Source of the DNA: Castor canadensis
Taxonomy: Eukaryota; Chordata; Mammalia; Rodentia; Castoridae
DNA length: 64,000 nt
Assembly: GCF_047511655.1 (NCBI RefSeq)
Contig: NC_133390.1
Location: forward strand, 93,131,583-93,195,582
Direction: 5' to 3'
The position numbers were made by a program, and so were the translations under genes. Shown here piece by piece: positions 23,261 to 35,099 of the stretch (position 1 is its first letter; each line of letters starts with the position of its first letter). The notes under the pieces are model-generated. The model saw only the letters and a program-made list of their open reading frames with translations. It did not search any database and had not been told where the DNA came from.

Positions 23261-24617
23261 GAGTTCACAGTCTATTTCCTATTAGTTTTTATAAGCTCAA
23301 AATGATATCTTATTGAAATATTTTAAATTCTACCAAAGCACACTTAATATAAATCGTAATGAATTTTTTTTCTGTGTAGATTCCCATACTCTCAATTAAT
23401 TCCAATTTTATTGATGAATCTGCATACACACATTATTATTCAGGTGTAATTTTCAAAAAGAAAAGGACATACAACTTACTAATTTTCGTTTTGCTCAGGA
23501 TCTTCATAAACTTATTTCTTGGCAAACAGAAGTGTCATTCTTCCTTCCTAACAGTCTGGTTTCCTTTCAAATATTTTTCTGTTTTTGTTGGATGACAGCA
23601 AGGAAATCTCTTTCTAATGAAAGTTCCTGTTCATATTGTGCCTGCATCTGGGCCACACTAACGCATTTGGTGGGTTTGAATTTTTCCCTGAACACATCAC
23701 TAACAAAGCAGATTAGTTTTTATGACTGAAATATTGCCCATACTAAGTATCTCTTTAGTCTTCCTGCAAGTCTGGCACAAAGGAAAAGAGAATTTAATGT
23801 TTTCATGTGTTTTATTTTAATTGAATCTGCAGCAAGAACAAAATTCTTCTTCTTTTTAGACTGAGAGAGAATTGCTGCCTTGGTTCCAAGTCACTGCTTG
23901 GTAACCAAATAGCTCTTCTTAGCCTAGATTTATTATATTTTTACCTCCAGGTAGAAAAATTTTGCAGTCAGTATTGTTTGGGACATTAGGTAGTGAACTC
24001 TTTCAGTTTCTGACACTTTCCTCATTAGGTCACAAAGAAAATTAAACCAATTCTATCAGTCTCTTTCCTCTCACCCTGGTGATATTTAATGTACTTTATG
24101 CTGAGAGACAGGAAATTTAACTGTGATTCCTAAAAACTAATTTCTCATTAGGGTAAAAAATATTTTATGTTCCTTGTCAAGGTGGATGTGATAGAATGAG
24201 TGAGAAATTTTCTCATCACCTCTAAGCCAGAATAAATCATCAAACATGCCCCTAGAGTTGTTCCTAGAATAATGTCTGAGATATTTTGAAAGAAATGAAG
24301 AAGAAACAAATATTTCCTAACTTGGAGGCTATCATTTAACATTGTTGGGGTAATTTATGTCCTTGGGTCAGATTTTTCCTTGCCTGGGAGGAAGGGGCAA
24401 TGGGGCAGGCTTTGAAGTCAGAAACATCATCAACACATCAGTTTGCCCCTTCATATTTGATCATGGGTGAAGTCTTTACTCTGAGTATTAGCTTACTCTT
24501 ATGTGACACATAAGTGTTAGTAATTATTTCAGTGAGAGAATAAGCTAAACTTGGTCTGTTATCACAGAGTATTGCAAGGAAACATTGACTAAAAAGTAAG
24601 ATTATTCTTTGGGCACT
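23261..24617. other. Unassigned non-coding stretch
   Basis: No gene or repeat family recognised. The 60-65-codon frames on both strands look like chance. Confidence 0.5.
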
Positions 24618-24692
24618 TAGTGTGTGCACAGGTGGTAGAGCATATGCCTAGCAAACACAAATCCAGAACCGCCAAAGAAAGAAAAAAAGTTT
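24618..24692 (+). mobile_element. ID-like tRNA-derived SINE
   Basis: 'caggtggtagagcatatgcc' then 'tagcaaacacaaatccagaa', 'ccgccaaag' and an A-rich tail form a single tRNA-derived unit of the same kind as the heads of the composite SINEs here. 'ggtggtagagcat' corresponds to box A. No flanking duplication was identified. Confidence 0.7.
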
Positions 24693-25599
24693 ATTCTTTC
24701 ATATGAAAACAATCCAGCATTGAGGAGACGAGGGCAGACGAGATGGTTTGTACGTTCATAATCTGGCTTCTAGTTCTGAAGAAAATTCTGAGGATCATTA
24801 CTTCTGGCCAATAGAAGGTGAAATGAGGAAAAGAAGGGCAAGTTGATAGAATGTACAATCAACATGCCTGTGTTATCATCAACCTGCTTGGCTGCATGGG
24901 ACCCTAAAATGTACCATCTCCACCTGGAAGACCAAGTGCCCAGCCAAATCTGGTAAGATCTCTTTGTGAAAGCAAGTTGAGAATGTGTTTTGGACAAAAA
25001 CAATCAACCTATGCTATTAAGCCATTATTGAGAGGAATACCAGAGATAACATATAATATCAGATTGCCTGTAAGGTACATCTGGTCAATAAATGCTTATG
25101 CATTTTTATTAATGAAATAAATTATTAAGTCACTTCTTTTAAGTAGAAGATATAAAGAAGACCTCAGCTTCTTCATTTAAGTTTTCAAAAACTACAACCA
25201 TGTGTTTATTTCTAAGTAAAATGGAAATATGAAAAAATGATGGGAATAAGTCCATTAAAGACATTATTTTTGGTTGTAAAATAGCAAAAGTCTAGTTTGA
25301 GACAGGATTATCTGTTATAACCATAAATTTTAGAATACTAAAATACTAGCTCTATTATTGCTACTTTATGGAGCTGTAATCTTGGGACAAGTATTTGTTT
25401 CTTTTAAAGACAGCTTTAATGTAGAAAACTGAGGGAACTACCCACTCTTTAAATCTATCTCTAATGACAATGACCACACTCTTATCCTATTTAAATTTGA
25501 TCTTATTGAGCCTCTTGAACAAGTAAAAAAAGTCCAAATAAAATTGAAATTTATGTTGTACCGTCTTTGCAGCAAGAACTACTATTTGATACAACTGCT
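24693..25599. other. Unassigned non-coding stretch
   Basis: No gene. 24730-25010 has a more balanced base composition and a 77-codon minus frame without recognisable features. The rest is AT-rich unique-looking DNA. Confidence 0.45.
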
Positions 25600-26400
25600 A
25601 TTATGATTTGTATGTTTTATAATTATCAGTACATATACCTATGTATCTTTTATGTCATGTTTCTGTGCATATGTATACATGCATGTGTATATATTCTCTG
25701 CCACTGATTTTTTTCTGTTAATGTTATGTTGTCTTGAGATTTCCTCATGCGTTTCACATGAGCTCGTTTATTTTAATATAAAAAAGTATTATTTTTCATT
25801 TTTTTCTTCTATTGATCAGTATTTAGGTCATTTTTATTATTAAAATGCTTTATGAAATGTCTCGTACATGTGCACTTGCTCACATCAGCAGATACACAAG
25901 AATTTCAATTGGGCATGTACCTAGAAGTGGAATTGTTAGGCTGGAAGGTGAATATATTTTCAGCTTTCCTGGTATTGACAGATGGCTTTGTAGTCCATAC
26001 TTCCAACAGCAGTGGATGAGAGTTAATAGTTGTTGTATAACATTACTATTTTGATTTGATCATACTTCTGTTCTTTTTAATTTTGAGGGATGTGAAACAG
26101 AACTACATTGCCTCCTTAATTTGTATTTTCTGATTACTCTAATGCAATCTTTTCCTACCTTTCTTTGACATTAATTTTTCCTTCTGTTTTTCTCTGTACA
26201 TTGTTTTTATTTTGATGTGTAGGAATTAAACATGATCAGTGATGTAATCTGTTCTCTTTTTTAGGTGGTACAAGTATGTTTTGTCAGTCTGTTACTTGTA
26301 AGTTTTCTTCTAAGGTTTTGTCACATAGTTATTTTTATTTTTATTTGACATTAATGAAATCATTTTCTCTATGAATGTATATGTGCATTTATCTTTCAAA
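25600..26400 (-). mobile_element. Ancient L1 fragment, reverse orientation
   Basis: On plus, 'gggcatgtacctagaagtgg', 'aattgttaggctggaag', 'acttccaacagcagtggatg' and 'tctgattactctaatgcaat' are the reverse of L1 ORF2 C-terminal blocks ('cccaagag', 'gggaatgcaaaatgg', 'atgctcaacatcattagtca'). Heavily decayed, edges uncertain. Confidence 0.6.
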
Positions 26401-26404
26401 TAAA

Positions 26405-26495
26405 ATTTCTCCTCAGCTCTCAGAAGGCTAAGACAGGAAGATTATGAGTTTGAGGCCAGCTTGGGCTACATAGCAAGATCCTCCCTCAATTTTTT
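26405..26495 (+). mobile_element. B1-like SINE fragment
   Basis: 'cagctctcagaaggctaaga', 'caggaagattatgagtttga' and 'ggccagcttgggctacatag' then 'caagatcctccctcaa' are the 7SL-derived B1 body from the central part to its A/T-rich end; the 5' part is missing. Confidence 0.8.
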
Positions 26496-26807
26496 TCTAC
26501 ATTAAAGCTGCTCTTTTAGAGGTACTTTTAAAAGTTTTAAAGTTTCTTTTTACTCATTTAGATCTATACTCCATATGGAATTTATATTTTGTGTATGAGA
26601 TGTGAAAAAGCAGTTTAAATATATTTTTCCATATGGGGAGCTATTTACTAGAAAACCATTTATTGACTAGATAATCTTTTTTTCTCAATTTTCTTCTTTC
26701 TCCTTCTCTTTTATATCCTGTTTTTCTCTTTTTTCTTCAACACACTTAACAATTTAATGAATAATTACAAATTGAAACCTTAGGCCAGGTCAAGCTCGTT
26801 ACCTACC

Positions 26808-27062
26808 CCTTTTTTATTTTCTGTACTGAGGATTTAATTCAGGGTCTTTAAAGAATGTTAGGCAAGCATCTGCTACCAGAGCCATGTCCCCAGCCCTTCC
26901 ACTTTATTCATTTATTTATTTATCTACTCATTTCTTCATTCATTCATGGGACATAGGGTGTCACTAACTTTGCCTGAGCTAACCTTAAGTTTGAGATGCT
27001 TCTACCTCTGCCTCCAGAGTGAATGGGTGGATTACAGGCAAGTGCCATCATGCTTGGTCAGT
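26808..27062 (-). mobile_element. Composite SINE (B1-like monomer plus ID-like head)
   Basis: Read on minus: 'gcatgatggcacttgcctgt', 'aatccacccattcactctgg' (7SL-like), an ATAA/GAAT-rich linker, then 'gggctggggacatggctctg', 'gtagcagatgcttgcctaac' and a box-B-like 'tgaattaaatcctcagtaca' with an A-rich tail. It is more diverged than the SINE at 2437-2777. Confidence 0.7.
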
Positions 27063-28628
27063 CCCTTGGTTTTTATATTTTCCATTCACATCTCCTGTGT
27101 GTCTATTCAATTGCTGACCCTCCTTTTTTACTTTCTTCTCATTATTTGTTTTTTTCCTCCTTCTTACTTATTTTCTGCTTCTTCTCTTCCTCGTTTTCAT
27201 AATTGTTACAATCAAATTATTGCACTCACAAAGTTTAAAAAATTCAAGCATCAGGTGCCTAACCAAATACTAAGCAAGTTAATACTAATACTTCTTTCCA
27301 AAGTCACAGAGAAATATCCACTGTTGATCTTTCATTCAATAGGTATTGGAATCTTCTGTATTACATTGAAGACACTAAGAATTCAGAAGTGAATAATATA
27401 GAAAACATCTGCATAGATATGTAAATATCTATATATGTACTCAGTTATACATAATCTAACAAATTTAAATATATAAATGTAAATAAAAATGTGAAAAAAC
27501 ATGTAATTCAGTAATCTGGAATATAATGAAAAAATGCAAAAGTAAAAATGACAGTGGCATGTACTTGTAAACTTTAAAGTCCTTACTTCCTAATGTGAAA
27601 TTTAAAATTCAGTCCAAATTGAAGCTCTTAATCTTCTAATAACGACTGATCACATTGCACTCTCATTCTGAGATGAGAGTGTATTGAGTATATTGAGTTT
27701 ATTTCAAATTTTTAAAAATTATAATTTTCTTTGATGGAAATGTTATGTATCTGACCCAGAAACTGCTACTAAGACAGTTCTTTAGTTTCCATAATGAACC
27801 ACCATGAATATTAACCAAATAAACCAAGATCTGATTTTAATTCCCTGAGAATTAAGACAGCTTTGGTGTGGTGGACTCACCATCCTTCTGCTATGCTCTT
27901 GGCAAATCCTCATATCTCCCTTATCCATAACATGACATTCATTTTTCATCTAAAAAATATTTTGGTATATTTTTCTTAAGACTGTATCTACACAATAATA
28001 ATTTAGATATTTTTAATAGTGAAAAAAGGAAAAATAAGGTTTGATTAAACTACCAATCTTGTAATTTTCTGTGAGATTAAGAAAAAAAGAGGATACAAGT
28101 TACAAACTTTATTGAGAGTGCATCTTAGTTTTGCCCTTTAGATATTTTTATATTGTTAGGTGACTAAGAAGAAATGTTAGTATTATTGTATTGACATTGA
28201 CCAAATTCTGTACTCTGAAGATATTGTGTGTACTCTGTAAACCAGTTTGGCCGCTTGGTGAGTCTCACTTGAATTTTTCAGTGAAAAGAAATAGAACAAA
28301 AGAAAAGCTAAATATTTTTCTAGACCATCCATCTTTAAAGCTTCTCAACTTACCTAATAAATAATTTAAACCTGTTTATTAAATAACTATGTATTAATTG
28401 TACATTGTCAAATTTTATATTTTGTTCAAATAAATCAGAAATACTTGATTCAGATGAGTAAAAGAATCTTTGATCAGCCTTTAACAACTTTAACTAGAAA
28501 GAAAATGAACTTAAAAGAGTACTAGCAGTAATTATAAGATACATTGTACTATTAGTTTATTTGATAAGTATATGATTTAGATACACAAATCTACATGAGA
28601 AAATTAGAGAAAGTGACTGTAGAGCTAT
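27063..28628. other. Unassigned non-coding stretch
   Basis: Pyrimidine-rich on plus to about 27200, then AT-rich. The 148-codon frame at 26946-27392 begins inside the SINE, is low-complexity (L/F/S/I-rich) and has no family features, so I do not call it a gene. Confidence 0.5.
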
Positions 28629-28994
28629 TGCTGTAGACAGAATCTTTGTGTCCCCTCAAAATATACTGAAACCTACTACTCAAGGGAATGGTGTTTTGAG
28701 TTGGCAATTTAGGAAGATGAGGATTTTTAGACCATGAAGGTATAACCATTATGAATGAGGTTAGTGCTCTTATGAAGGGTACCTCAAAGATTCTCTCACC
28801 CTTCCAGCTATGTGAAGATTCAGCAGAAAGTTGCCATCTGAGAAACAAGAAGTGGGCCCTTGCCAGAAAACAAATCTACTAGCACCTTGATTTTGGACTT
28901 ACCATCCTCCAGAAATGTGAGAAATTACATTCTTTTGTTTACAATCTACTCAATCTATGGTATTCTCATATAGCACCCAGAATGAACTAAAACA
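28629..28994 (+). mobile_element. MLT1-type MaLR solo LTR
   Basis: Starts 'tgctgtagacagaatctttg', continues 'tgtcccctcaaaatatactg', 'gtgctcttatgaaggg', 'agcaccttgattttggactt', 'accatcctccagaaatgtga' and ends 'gaatgaactaaaaca'. This is the block order of MLT1 LTRs. No internal region adjoins. Confidence 0.8.
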
Positions 28995-30164
28995 TCTATG
29001 TTCTGAAAGATGACTTAATTTTCATTGGAGACAAATTTATTTTAGAGTAGAAATGAGATTAGATATGTGCCACCTGTGATTTTGTTATAGACCTACCAAA
29101 ATTGTGTAGTCTGTATCTGAACATTAGACATGAGGTTAAATCGAATTGAGGGACACTGTACAATATTACTGCTTATAAGTAAGTGTCAAAAGCATGAAAC
29201 TCTAGGAAGATTAAAGTAACAAGACAATTGTGTGCAACATGTTTGACTGGATGTATCCTTTTGCAAGAAAGAAACTTGAGTTTCTGGTCTAGAGTCTAAG
29301 TGAATATGCTTTGCTATTATTCTTCCATCATTTCTGTAAACTTTAATTTGTTGCAAAAAGAAGCACTAAAGGCACATAGTCATTGTTACATGGTCCTAAG
29401 ATGCACAAGGAAAGTGCTATCACATGGAAACCTGTGTACCTCTTGTTAAGGAGAGGAGTACACTGAGAATGTACTAACATGTTTGTGACAGTGTTAAATT
29501 GTTGGAATGGTTCTAAATAATTCCTCTCATGTACTTGTCTTCTCATGAACTGGAAGCAACCATTTTATGGACTGACATGTGTGTAACAGGGACCACAGCT
29601 AGAGTGGAAATGAATTAGAAGAGAGACACCATAACTAAGAACATGGCCTTTAACAATTCCTGAGTCACAGTGCCTAAGGTGATTCTTTCTCTGGAAAGGC
29701 TACAGAAGTGGGAAAAACACAGAACGGACACATTTGTGTTGGTTCTTCTTCCAACATGCTCCCTGTTTTATTGTATTGAAAATGATAAATGTGAAGAGCG
29801 ACTACTTATCTATGAGTTTTGTTATAAATTTCAATGGTATTCTTAAGCAAATGCAGAAGAAGCACAGCATTTTTAATAGGGAAATATATAAAAGATAAAT
29901 CCTTGTCATCATTTTAATATTTAAACAAATGATGTGATCTTTTAGTTCTATGACAATGTTAATTCCTATAAAATATGTGGGTTTTTTTGTAGAAAGTTCT
30001 TAACATTCTGATGAAAAGTATTTTTAACTTAAAACTTAAAATGCTTAGACTTTTACAAAAACCTAGAGAACACTTTGGAAAACCAAACGTGATATAATTT
30101 TTGGATCACCATTTTGTGTTAATATTCTTTTAAGATTTATAATTAAAGAAGACTTAGGAACAAC
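28995..30164. other. Unassigned non-coding stretch
   Basis: No gene or repeat family recognised. 29340-29720 has moderate base composition but no convincing frame. Confidence 0.45.
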
Positions 30165-30345
30165 ACTTATTATTTATACATTGTGCTAGCACTTTAAAAA
30201 CAATTTCCTTATTTAGTCACTGTAATGACCATATGAGGTAAATTCTGTCTTTGCTGTTTCCATTCTGTAGATGGAAACAAAAGCTTAGTGAACTTAGCTA
30301 ATTCACCAGAGCCACACAGTTGATAAAGAAAGAATTTGGATTTGC
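30165..30345 (-). repeat. MIR SINE, reverse orientation
   Basis: On plus: 'cttattatttatacattgtg' then 'ctagcacttt', 'taatgaccatatgaggtaaa', 'attctgtagatggaaacaaa', 'agccacacagttgataaaga' and 'atttggatttgc'. This is the reverse MIR order, including the core block usually 'acagatgaggaaactgaggc'. Confidence 0.75.
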
Positions 30346-30690
30346 AATTAATATTTTTAATTACTAAACAATTAAGAATTTTTTATTCCCAGAATATAAA
30401 GTTTAATAACTAAAATATTAAGAACATATATTTTCTCTTTTTTTTCTATTAACAAAGAATGAGAGTGTACATAAGAAGTTTTATGCTGTGCTTACAAAGC
30501 AGCCAAAGACATAACTTATTATATGTGAATACTTTTGATGTCTTCTGATTTGGAAGTGAAAAAGATATGACTTACTTAGAATTTCTATTGTAGTGACAAA
30601 ATGATATTTCATTATTCTCAGATAATTATTGGAACTTGATGCTTCTCTCTATGTGACATGAATGATCTGGATTTGTTTTCTACTTGTTGC

Positions 30691-30740
30691 TTTCTCTTTT
30701 CAGAGAAAAGAGAAAATTATTGTTATAATTTCTTATAACA
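30691..30740. repeat. Two adjacent perfect hairpins
   Basis: TTTCTCTTTTC (30691-30701) and GAAAAGAGAAA (30705-30715) are exact reverse complements around a 3-nt loop. Five bases later TGTTATAA (30721-30728) and TTATAACA (30733-30740) pair around TTTC. They lie in AT-rich DNA outside any recognised element. Confidence 0.85.
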
Positions 30741-31734
30741 GTATAATCTGGCTACAATAAATAATATATTGAATTTCTATAAAACTTTTAATTCTACTTT
30801 CATATCTATTTTTGCTCTTTGAAGTTTTATTTATTCACCAATCAATTCAGTATGCTTTTGTATCATCAATCAATCATAATATTTTTTCAATAGATTGTTT
30901 CTTTAAATATTTTAAGCAATAAATTTTAATATACAAAAGTTAGAAATTATTTTTAAATTTTCAAATACTTTTTATATTTCATTGGACTGAAATTTGACAA
31001 AAATACAAATCTAAGTAAAAGGTATCTGAGTCTCAATTACTTTTTTAGAAAAAAAAACATAGGGCTTTTAAAGTTATATTTAAATTTTAAAAATTTCTGA
31101 ACATTTAAAAAATATTAGAGAAGAGCTTAACTGGTATAAATCTAATCCTGTTCTCTCTTGAGTTATGCTCCTGTATTTTTTTCTTTTGAACTATATATTC
31201 TCATACTCTCAGCTAGAGTTTCCTTTTGAAAAATGTAGATCAAGCTCATCACTAGGAAGCACTTTTCAGTGGCTTTCCAGTCACGAGGGGAGTTGTTTTA
31301 AAGATCCTGCAGAATTCCATTCTTGTTCATTTTCTAACTCAGTCTTACCTCATCTCCCCTTGCTCTTAGCCTTATTCACTTTGCACACCCCCAGGAACCC
31401 TATTGCTAAGATTTTACCCACCTTTTAATAAATAAAAACTTCCTTTCTCCATCTCCCACCTCCTTGCCTCCTATATGCATCAGAACTGAACCTTTCCTCC
31501 TTAATTCAATAAAAATATTGAGACATCTTAATTCATTTGTCTTTACTAGAACATTTAATATTACTGTTCTTTCCAGGAATGCTGGGCCTATTATTTTTTT
31601 CTTTCCTATGGGGCCCCTTAGTTATCCTTTGCTCCTAGAAGATTAAACTTTACTTCTGTTGTTAGACATGTTCTTTTCATATATCTCCCTTCTTCAAGAA
31701 AGCTTGAAAAATTATAAACTAATAAAGACTTATG

Positions 31735-32334
31735 TTATCATTCACTGGTAAATGGATGGAATTGGAGAACATCATTCTGAGTGAGGTTAGCCTGGCCCAA
31801 AAGACCAAAAATTGTATGTTCTCCCTCATATGTGGACATTAGATCAAGGGCAAACACAACAAAGGGATTGGACTTTGAGCACATGATAAAAGCTTTAGCA
31901 CACAAGGGAGGGGTGAGGATAGGTAAGACACCTAAAAAATTAGTTAGCATTTGTTGCCCTTAACACAGAGAAACTAAAGCAGACACCTTAAAAGCAACTG
32001 AGGCCAATAGGAAAAGGGGAACAGGTACTAGAGAAAAGGTGAGATCAAAAAGAATTAACCTAGAAGGTAACACCCACGCACAGGAAATCAATGTGAGTCA
32101 ATGCCCTGTATAGCTATCCTTATCTCAACCAGAAAAAACCCTTGTTCCTTCCTATTATGGCTTATACTCTCTCTACAACAAAATTAGAAATAAGGGCAAA
32201 ATAGTTTCTGCTGGGTATTGGGGGGGGAGAAGGAGGGGGCGGAGTGGGTGGTAAGGGAAGGGGTGGGGGCAGGGGGGAGAAATGAACCAAGCCTTGTATG
32301 CACATATGAATAATAAAAGAAAAAGGAAAAAAAA
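31735..32334 (+). mobile_element. Young 5'-truncated L1 insertion with perfect TSD
   Basis: 600 bp homologous to 40034-40604 of the longer L1. It starts within the last codons of ORF2 (a frame reading FTGKWMELENIILSEVSLAQ), then covers the 3' UTR, a G-rich tract at 32221-32279 and an A-rich tail. AAAGACTTATG occurs at 31724-31734 and 32335-32345 as an exact 11-bp target-site duplication. The intact duplication and tail suggest a fairly recent L1-machinery insertion. It cannot mobilise itself. Confidence 0.92.
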
Positions 32335-32345
32335 AAAGACTTATG

Positions 32346-33784
32346 AAGTCCATGGAAAAGAGATGGGGAACTGGGTGATAGACTAAAGAAGTCTATATAT
32401 TATTAAGATCCTAGTGTTGCGAATCCATCAATATCATGCTGCATCAGTATATTTTCTGGTGAATTGAAAAGTCAGGGTAATACATATTCCAACCATTTAT
32501 CTTCATTGTTCATAGCTTATATATTTTCCATTCAAAGAAAATTATATTTATATAGCAAATATCTGCACAAAAATCAAATTTATACCACTTTGTCTTTAAT
32601 AATTCTGCAACTTAAAAGATACTGTCACTACAGAAGAACGCATTAATTGAACAGATAAAGACAGTAATTTGTATTTGATGTTTTGTTTGGAAAGCTTGAA
32701 AACTCCATTTGACCATTCAAAAACACTTTCTAATACTTGCAAAAATAGATTAGTCATATTTACATGTAAGCAGAGGTGTGAGAATTAAATAATTATAACA
32801 CTGCAAATAGAGTTGTTTGGTCTATGAACAGTATTTCTCAAAATAAAACTGAAGAAGAGAATCTAAGATCTCAAGTACTAAGTGATTTTTTAAATATGTT
32901 TATTAAGACTGTCAAAAGCTGATTATGTTTTAGAGTTACTAGAACTCTGATGAAAATCTTGACAATTTCATCTTTTTAATATTTTTATCTTAAAAAATTT
33001 TTAAATGTATTTAGATGGATAATAGGGATAAATTGCACACAATGGAGTTTTAGCTGATTTTTAGTTTCACTTTGGCTAAAAAGACATGTGTTCCACAGGA
33101 CAATTATATTCCAAGTAAATCACATATCTGAGTAGATGCCTTATTTGGGCAGGTCACTGGAGAATCTACTGTTATTTTGAATGATTATGTTTTTAAAAAG
33201 AAACTGAACCAGAATCATAGAAGCCTCCATATGTCAGCTTCTTATTAAAACATGCCAAGGTAAGCAACTAGTCACAGTTAAAAGACTCTTATTATTGAAA
33301 CCAAAGAGTATACTCAACACTTGAAGTTTAACACAAGAAAATCTCACTAGGAAAACAAATGGGACATTTACTACTGGTGCAGGAGAAGCTTTATTCCTTA
33401 GTCTGATGATGAAGAAATAAAAACTGATTAGCTAAATATTTTAAAAATGAGAATAAAATTGTTTCACTAGGAAGAAACTAATTTTATTATAGTCAAAACT
33501 GTATGAATATTTCCAAACTATGTAACTATGTAATAGATTAACCATATCATCATCAGATCTATTTGTAATTAGTGTTACATAGTTCCTTTACCATCTCAGT
33601 TAAGATTCTTATTCCACTGTAACCAAAGTATAAGTGGATTAAATAAGAATGAGTTAATTTTTTTCCTATGAATCTGAAGTAACCAAGGAAATATTCATGC
33701 ATCTGTGAGCTGCACTCCAATATTACTGGATTACCAATGCTGCAATGAAATGCTAATTTTATGGCCCAGTTCTGATTCACTCAT
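32346..33784. other. Unassigned AT-rich stretch
   Basis: No gene, RNA gene or recognised repeat. A 73-codon minus frame at 33559-33780 has no family features. Confidence 0.5.
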
Positions 33785-34250
33785 GCATGTATTCAATAAC
33801 TAATTACCAAGGGCCTGTTATCAGGCAGACCCTGGGTTTAGCAATCAAACAGTGTGAGGTGACAAGAACGGAGTACCTTGTATATATACATATAAGGACA
33901 GAATAATGAAACTCACTAAATACTGTTTGAAAGAAGAGGAAAGAGGGAGAGGGGAATGGAATATAATAGGAGAAAGTGAACTTGTTTAAGGTATACTCTA
34001 TGCATGTATGGGATTATCACAATGATATCCCCTCATATTATTCATGCATGATAAATCAAAACTTAAAAACTCAAAAAAAAAACAATCCAACTGTGTGGGA
34101 ATTAAAAACAACTGACAACATCTGGGCTGTCTGTACTCATGTTCTATTTATGGTATTATAACCTTGTAGTGGAGACAGAGGAGCTAAAATTCAGGAAAAT
34201 AAATGTGTAATATAAATATTAGTGCTTTGAAGAAAAATTCTAGCACTATA
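33785..34250 (-). mobile_element. L2 3' end fragment, reverse, interrupted by an L1 tail
   Basis: 'attcaataactaattaccaa' with 'gggcctgttatcaggcagac' and 'cctgggtttagcaatcaaac' is the reversed L2 3' end. After the insert at 33857-34082, 'ccttgtagtggagacagagg', 'aataaatgtgtaatataaat' and 'attagtgctttgaag' continue the same reversed L2 order. Diverged. Confidence 0.55.
33857..34082 (+). mobile_element. 5'-truncated L1 3' tail with diverged 15-bp TSD
   Basis: The block 'gaacttgtttaaggtatact', 'ctatgcatgtatgggattat', 'cacaatgatatcccctcata' followed by an A-run resembles rodent L1 3' ends of a different family from the young G-rich-tailed L1. CAATCAAACAGTGTG (33842-33856) and CAATCCAACTGTGTG (34083-34097) match at 13 of 15 positions, consistent with an old target-site duplication. 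Confidence 0.6.
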
Positions 34251-34887
34251 AGAAACTGTTTGATAGATTCAAACAATTCATGCTCTTGTGACATGACATT
34301 GCAAATTCACCCATCAATATTTGAAGTCTAACTTATGTGGATCAGGTACATCAAAATCTAATGGAGTATATAAGGGAGACTTAAATTAGTTGTGGAATCC
34401 TGGAAAACTCTTCTAAGGAAGTATCTAAAGGCTGAATCTAAGAGTCAATCAAAGAAACAGCATGAGAAATATATTCTGAGAGAAGAAATAAAAATGATAT
34501 TTAAAGGTTTTGAGCAAGGGCAGGCTTGCCATACCTGAGAGCATAGATCAACTCAATTATCTTTATGAGTTCTTCCTTGTTTAGAATCCCAGTATCTTTC
34601 TTTCTCACTCTGCCCCACACACAATCTCAGACTTCAGACTTGGATTTCTACCTAATTGCTTATATTTAGTAAACAAAAACAGAAAGACCTTCTACTACTA
34701 CATGGGCACTTTTAAAATTCTTACCACACTCCCTGTGCTTGAGCTTTCTGGTTAGGGTCTTAATATCTGCTGACAAACTTTTGTAATGTGCATTTATTTT
34801 TCATTTTCAGTTTTGAGAATCAGGATTTCTACATTCCTGATCTATTGTTTCTTACTGCATTTCACTGTAAATTATGGATGAGAAGAG
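34251..34887. other. Unassigned non-coding stretch
   Basis: No gene or repeat family recognised before the direct repeat that precedes the L1. Confidence 0.45.
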
Positions 34888-35084
34888 TAATTAAGAAAGA
34901 TGTCATGCAGATAGAAAGTAGATGATAGATAGATGGTACAAACATATGTAAATATGGATGTATACTAGATTGACAAATACATAGGTAGATAAACATATAT
35001 TTATAACACTTAAGTTAAAAAAGCATCAGAGGAACATCTATAATGTAATTCCATTTTTATAAAATTGTATTTGCACACAGTACA
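34888..35084 (+). repeat. Left member of a diverged direct repeat flanking the L1
   Basis: Colinear with 40605-40795: 'gatgtcatgcagata.aaag' / 'gatgtcatgaagata.aaag', 'agatgata.at.gat', 'agataa.catata', 'aaaaaagca' and 'taat.taattccatt.tt' occur in the same order. Identity looks like roughly three quarters by eye. The sequence resembles old L1M 3' UTR material ('aaaaagcaagttgcagaaca'). Confidence 0.7.
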
Positions 35085-35099
35085 GGGACAATAACAATA

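Noticed and set aside
24618..24692. Genuine tRNA gene
   Set aside because: Box A- and B-like words are present but no cloverleaf with a proper acceptor stem can be drawn, and the A-rich tail marks a SINE.
26946..27392. 148-codon plus-strand open frame
   Set aside because: Begins inside a reversed SINE, is made of low-complexity hydrophobic and Ser-rich stretches, and has no recognisable domain or splice context.
32162..32353. Proline-rich minus-strand frame
   Set aside because: It is the reverse translation of the G-rich L1 3' UTR tract; the same artefact occurs at 40456-40692.
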